Of a DNA stretch of 64,000 nucleotides, positions 59,376 through 64,000 are shown in pieces (positions within the stretch are counted from its first letter, which is position 1; the number at the start of each line of letters is the position of its first letter). Location: the NCBI GenBank assembly GCA_013180625.2, contig SNVD02009519.1:3500501-3564500 (forward strand), in the 5' to 3' direction. The notes beneath the pieces were generated by a model. The model had not been told where the DNA came from. It was given only the letters and a program-made list of their open reading frames with translations, and did no database searches. This stretch comes from Boswellia sacra (lineage: Eukaryota; Streptophyta; Magnoliopsida; Sapindales; Burseraceae). The position numbers and the translations under genes are program-made.

Positions 59376-60815
59376 TGGCAAAAACAAGTCCATTATAGTT
59401 CAATATGACACAAAAAGGCAAAAAAACAGTAAAAAACCATGTAAACTGCCAAAACGCTCGATAAAGCTCGACAAATCTCGACAAACTCGACATGACTCGA
59501 CAAAATCTGACCAGACTCGAAGGTCTCGATAAACCTTGACAGGTCTCGACAATACTCGTTTGCCGAGTGTCGAGTGTCACTACTACAAAAAATGGCAGCG
59601 CCTTTCCGGCAACGATAAAGCCGAAACTAACCGAATACTATACATTTTCCGTCCACATATATAAACATAAACTGCCTAAACGTCACTATTTTTCTCTAAA
59701 ACCACTGTACTAGTCAACACAATAATGTAAAAACCACAAAATTCAATCCTATTACAGCCCTCGCGACGGCGCCTCGCGGCGCCAGTCGGTTTACCCCGAC
59801 CGTTCCCATATCGAACAAGGCAAAAACTGTATGCACAATGACAAAAAACAACGTGCATGGCAACGAAAGTATGTCAAAAGCAACGATAAAGCCGTACCTC
59901 AATGCCGATGGGTGCTGCGGTCGGCGTCTCTTGGAGTTTCGATGATTGTCGTTGCGCGTTTGTTTGCGCTCCAACCATTGTCTGTGCGTTTCTGTGAGTT
60001 TCGAGAGTTGACACGGTGTGTAGAAGTAAATTTGTGTGAAGCGGGAAGTGACGATCGAGAGATTTCTTTAAACCCTAAAGTTCGAGATCTTTTGTCACGT
60101 GTCAGTCTTCGAGGGTCGAGGGTCGAGTCAAATTGTCGGATTTCGGGTCGAGAGTTGAGGGTTCGTGTTACGTGTTGATCGAGCTTCGAGTGTTCGTGTT
60201 ACGTGTTGATCGAGCTTCGAGTGTTCATGTGACGTGTTGATCAAGCTTTGAGGGCTCGTTTTCAATATGATCAAGTTTTAAGTGTTCGTGTGACGTGCTG
60301 ATCGAGCTTCGAGGGCTCCTTTTCAATATGATCAAGTTTTGAGTGTTTGTGTGATGTGTTGATCGAGCTTCGCGTGTTCGTGTTCAATATGATCAAGCTT
60401 CGAGGGTTCGTGTGACGTGTTGATCGAGCTTCACTCATTTATGTCGTATTTCCCATGTCGTGTTGATCGAGTGTCGAGTTTTACCGTCGAGTGTCGTTGA
60501 GCGTTTCACCCAAACACTCGTTTTCATTTTCTGTTCCATTAATATATGTCAAGCGTCGAGTTTAGTCCGTCGAGTGTCGTCAAGCGTTTGGCCAGAACAC
60601 TCGTTTTTTCGAGTTTTCGAATCAGATTCGAAATGATTTTTTGGTTGAAGGTCAGGTAAGATTATTTAATTTAACGACAACGCACATAAAGATGTGTTTA
60701 ATACAATAATTGCTTTACAGTGACAAAATCCAACACCCGAAATATATTAATTTCAAAAGCTTAGGAATTGTTATAAAAAAAATAGACAATGTTGCAAACA
60801 TCAACATTTGGTATG
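59376..60815. other. Spacer between the two MULE genes, TIR-like motifs and minisatellite
   Basis: No gene is supported. At 59450-59578 CTCGAC motifs run in the right-end orientation. At 60100-60620 GTCGAG motifs run in the left-end orientation, including two versions of the TIR phrase near GAACACTCGTTTTTTCGAG. A CACTACTACAAAAAATGGCAG at 59579 looks like a CACTA-element terminus without a visible partner. Confidence 0.6.
60150..60440. repeat. Minisatellite with GTGTTGATCGAGCTTCGAG units
   Basis: Units of about 31 bases (GTTACGTGTTGATCGAGCTT...) occur in tandem, then alternate with a diverged form containing TTCAATATGATCAAG to give a period near 62 bases. At least eight half-units are visible. 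The array sits between the two MULE genes. Confidence 0.75.
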
Positions 60816-60817
60816 CA

Positions 60818-63543
60818 TCATCCCCTGTCATGCAGCGGAACTGGGTTTCGGCAAGTTTGACGATTGTACCCAGAAATTCCACAACGCCCGCAAGATCGAG
60901 AGGAGCTAGACTCACCGACAGAAAGGATTCGATTCCTCCAAGGACGACTGGCTGGTCTCCTCATGACTGGCGAGAGAACCACTCTACTGCGAACCTCCTC
61001 AGGAACCACCTAATCCTCACTAACTATAACAGGAACTACTGGGAGAGCATATGCATGTAGTAATGTTTCAGTGGTATACCAATGGGCACAGTAATCATGG
61101 CACGTAAGTAGATTCATACGTTTGCATACCGCTAATACATGTGCACACAGAAGCTGGTCAAGATCAAACACCCGGCATGTGCATGTACACGCATGCATGT
61201 CAACTATGCAAACACGGTCATTGCCTCTAACCTCATACATAGTAAGAGATATACCACTAACCCTCATACGCTCTCCTTCTTTTAAACGCTCCTCCATCAA
61301 CTTGTTTGCTCAGGGTGAGAGATGTGATTCTGAGTTAGCAAATAGCTATCGACGCTCATAGAACCATTTCTGCAAGTTGGCCCGAAAATAATCAGCTAAC
61401 AACGTCACCGGGAGGAATCGATGGTGTCGCAAACAGCTGTTCATCGACTCAGCTATATTTGTTGTCATTATGTTATACCGCCGACCATGAAACTGTGAAC
61501 GTGCCCATTTCTCGACTCCGATCTCTCGAAGATAAGTTGCTGCTGCTGGCATATGCGATTCAATTTGTCGCATATGATAGTTGAAATCTGCACAATGATA
61601 TGTCCTTGCAGCTCGGTAGTACAATTCTAACAAAGTCTTGTCCTTGAACGTTGCCTTCAAGTTACCCTTAAGATGATGAGTGCACAATCCATGCAGTGCA
61701 TGAGGAAAAACTGCTACCATAGCGCGTTCAATACTACGATGACAGTCAGAAATGAAGACAAGATCTTGGACATTTTGTACAACATGATCATGCAACTGTC
61801 TCATGAACCAGTTCCACGAGTCATTATTTTCAGAATGCCCAATTCCAAATGCCAAGGGGTATATTTGTTTATTACCATCCATACAAGAAGCAAAAAACAT
61901 TGTACCCCTATATTTCCCTTTTAAAAAAGAACCATCAACTATAATAACTCGCCTAATTGACGATGCAAATCCAGCAATCGAGGCCCCCATACTCATGAAA
62001 AAGTATCTGAAATGGTTCTCCTCATCAGTTTCTAACGACGTTTTGGTCCCCGGGTTTGCTTTCTCAATCATGTACATGTACTGAGGGAGTAGTGTGAATG
62101 ATTCATCATGAGATCCGTGAAGTTCTTGCAAAGCTATCTCCTTTGCCCTCCATGCCTTGTTGTACGTGATATTAACACCCAATGACTCCTGAACATCGGA
62201 CATAATATCCTTTGGACGATATATTCTCGATGTCTCAACGAATTTGCTCTTAATATGTTTGCGAATGACATGTGCAGTTACCTGTTTGTGAACTGGGTGA
62301 AGTCCGGCTCCGGAGCACGTGTGGTGGTTCTTATACTTTTTCACTTGGAAGAAATGTGAATTGGCCACCTTTATGGCACGTAAACGCCGTTTACAAGATT
62401 CAGCACGACATACAACCTCAAACCTTGTGGCGTTGGAGTTCCTCACATTGAATTGAAAGTTTCGTCTTAATGCTAACATCGCTAACTTCTCTCGAAACTC
62501 CGTTTTGCTGTTAAACATCTGCCCACCCCCAACCTCAATCTTGTCAACTACAAACGATGAGACATCATCGCCAACTGTGGAGGGTGGATGCACAATAGGC
62601 GGCATCCACCTGAATGTGTTAGCCTGAGAGCTGTCATTATTCGACATCGGATCTTCCTGATGTCCATATATTGGACGAGTAGGTGTGGAGTGAATTGGAG
62701 GAGGCACGGTAGGTGTGGAGTGAATTGGAGGAGGCACGGTAGGTACGGAGTCAATTGGAGAAGGCACGGTAAACGGCTCATCCTGGTTCACATCATTCAA
62801 GATCTCCCGTTCTCCCTTATTATCGAAATATGGACCGGCTACATTGTGCCCATCAACAACAAAATCATCCAATCCCTCAACATCATTCTCAATATGAACC
62901 GTGCAATCATTATTGTCATCGTCAACATGCACACTAACATCATCAGTATCTTCATAATATTCATTGCCACCATTGTCATCATTAACATCATCAATATTAC
63001 CTGGACTCTCAAACTCTCTAATGCTGTCAAGATGACGTACCAATCTCGATGGTATCGATGGAGGTACTCCTTCTTCATTTTCAAATAACACCCCTACCCC
63101 AAATGACTCATGCCCTGCATGCCCAAACACTGCTCAAACTCAATGCCAACATCGTCATTCAATTCTGGTTGTCCACAAACAGGAGTAGACTCACTTAATT
63201 GGTTGCTCCTACTTGCTGAACGAAACAAAGAGGGATGAGAAGATCTTTCTCGACTACGTATTGCATCGGATCCTGACCCTGATCTCTGTCTTTGCTTCTC
63301 CCTATCTTCAACTTTAACAACTAATGGTGTATATGATTGTTGGTCCTCCAAACAATGTTGTATGAAAAAACAAACATCGTCGTCAGTCTCAATATGAATC
63401 GGCATTGGAAGAACATCCTTACAAGCAAATTGAACCTCTAAACTCATTCTTTTCTTACGAAGATCCCAACCCATTTTAGTACTAATACAGTCAACCAACT
63501 CGTTATAAGTAGCACACCTACGAATTATCAATGGCTTCGCCAT
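60818..63543 (-). pseudogene. MURA-type MULE transposase, broken
   Basis: Transposase binds the inverted repeats and cuts and pastes the element. The ATG at 63543 opens MAKPLIIRRCATYNELVDC, a PB1-like N-terminus. An apparent frameshift near 63110 follows. The main frame (61346-63108) has an acidic region, PPPIHSTP repeats, a MuDR DNA-binding region (VCRAESCKRRLRAI, HHTC), and the DDE core with IIVDGSFLKGKYRG (first Asp), VFISDCHRSIERA (second Asp), LCTHHLKGN and NIAESMN. A SWIM zinc finger (CTCTCR...CAH) follows near 61200. Last is a zinc knuckle CGRCGISGYNRQTC whose His is replaced by Tyr. The same frame is cut by TAG (61346-61348), TGA (61310-61312) and TAG (61010-61012). Domain order and length fit an autonomous MULE transposase that has decayed recently. 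Confidence 0.88.
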
Positions 63544-63580
63544 CTCACCGGCATACAAATAACTACCGTTCTCTTACACA

Positions 63581-64000
63581 GTCCAAGAACTATTGTATAC
63601 AATGAGTATGCGTAAAGTTTTCATTTCCTGCATGATTGAGACATATCATATCATATAAGATCCGTGGATAAAAAATAATTACGAAATAGCTTGCAAAAGT
63701 CGAAAAAACGAGTGTTCTGCCAAAATGCTCGACGACGCTCGACAAACGCACTCGACACTCGACATATGTGACACGACACTCGAACTCGACTATCTTTTGC
63801 ATCCGACACTCGTCAAGTTGTACACTCGACCCGCTTACTCGAAAGCTCGACAAAATAGTCTCGACGACTCTCGAAACACTCGACATGCATGGTTCGAGAC
63901 ATCTACAGGTCGGTTTCCCCGCGTCCGACACTCGACTCTCGACACGTGACACACGAACTTTCGTCGACGTCGTCAATCCGCAAGACCCTCGACGACACTC
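63581..64000 (-). repeat. MULE right terminal inverted repeat (truncated by window)
   Basis: The reverse complement matches 54149-54537. It begins 38 bases upstream of the transposase ATG, so the repeat probably carries the transposase promoter. A small extra piece near 63765 (ACATATGTGACACG) is absent on the left. The outer end is beyond the window. Confidence 0.9.

Larger units (their letters stand above)
53990..64000 (-). mobile_element. Mutator-like element with Ulp1-type gene (Kaonashi-like), right end cut by window
   Basis: Long inverted repeats face each other at 54149-54537 and 63581-64000 (continuing beyond the window). Between them, both on the minus strand, lie a MURA-type transposase and a DUF1985-Ulp1 gene. 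MULEs with an Ulp1-like cysteine protease gene are known in plants as the Kaonashi or KI group. A smaller element carrying an eS6 pseudogene is nested near the left end. Both element genes contain several stops, so this copy is inactive. The left border is approximate because the 9 bp target duplication cannot be checked without the right end. Confidence 0.82.

Noticed and set aside
63711..64000. Regular CTCGAC spacing resembling a CRISPR-like array
   Set aside because: Spacing is irregular, the units are too short and the sequence is a plant MULE terminus.

Overview
The window is nuclear DNA of a flowering plant, most likely a eudicot. The support is AT-rich intergenic DNA, spliced genes with GT-AG introns, a DTX49-type MATE transporter, an RS40/RS41-type splicing factor, LBD23/24-like genes, and plant retrotransposons and Mutator elements. 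The species cannot be fixed from the sequence. I see no bacterial genes, CRISPR array or organelle DNA.

Layout. Positions 1-13.8 kb are AT-rich and gene-poor. They hold simple repeats, a 1.4 kb non-autonomous PIF/Harbinger-like element (6823-8242, TTA target duplication) and an almost perfect 388 bp tandem duplication (9018-9791). An intact intronless MATE gene lies on the minus strand at 13826-15502. After about 6.3 kb of non-coding DNA with a cluster of ACGT-core sites, the minus strand carries an intact six-exon SR splicing-factor gene (22301-25158, plus a 5' UTR exon near 26.06 kb). Its long intron contains a candidate poison exon.

From 26.6 to 53.6 kb there is an old direct tandem duplication of about 2.8 kb, each copy carrying an LBD gene that is now broken. 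Copy 1 was later split by a solo LTR (28532-29863, target duplication AGAAC). Copy 2 was split by a Tat-type Ty3/gypsy element (33143-53153, target duplication ACATA). One LTR of that element was then split by an Athila-like element (43617-52791, target duplication ATTTC). The Tat element carries decayed gag-pol on the minus strand and, facing it, a spliced plus-strand gene with its own TATA box. The Athila-like element has lost most of pol and contains an intronless LONELY GUY (LOG) cytokinin-activation gene copy. Its protease/RT region is interrupted at 49533-49570 by an unremoved Nextera mate-pair junction adaptor, so continuity there is an assembly artefact.

From about 54 kb to the window end lies a Mutator-like element (MULE) with long GTCGAG-rich terminal inverted repeats. 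It has two minus-strand genes: a MURA-type transposase with SWIM and zinc-knuckle motifs, and a DUF1985/Ulp1 (C48) protease-like gene. Both contain stops. A smaller element with inverted repeats of about 127 bp, carrying a ribosomal protein eS6 pseudogene, is nested inside. The right end of the MULE is cut by the window edge.

Together: two host genes look functional (a multidrug/metabolite exporter and a splicing regulator), two LBD paralogues are dead, and about 30 kb is layered mobile DNA. Insertion order can be read from target duplications: LBD duplication, then Tat, then Athila; the solo LTR also post-dates the duplication. Most premature stops in the elements look like C-to-T or G-to-A transitions, as expected for decay of methylated, silenced DNA.
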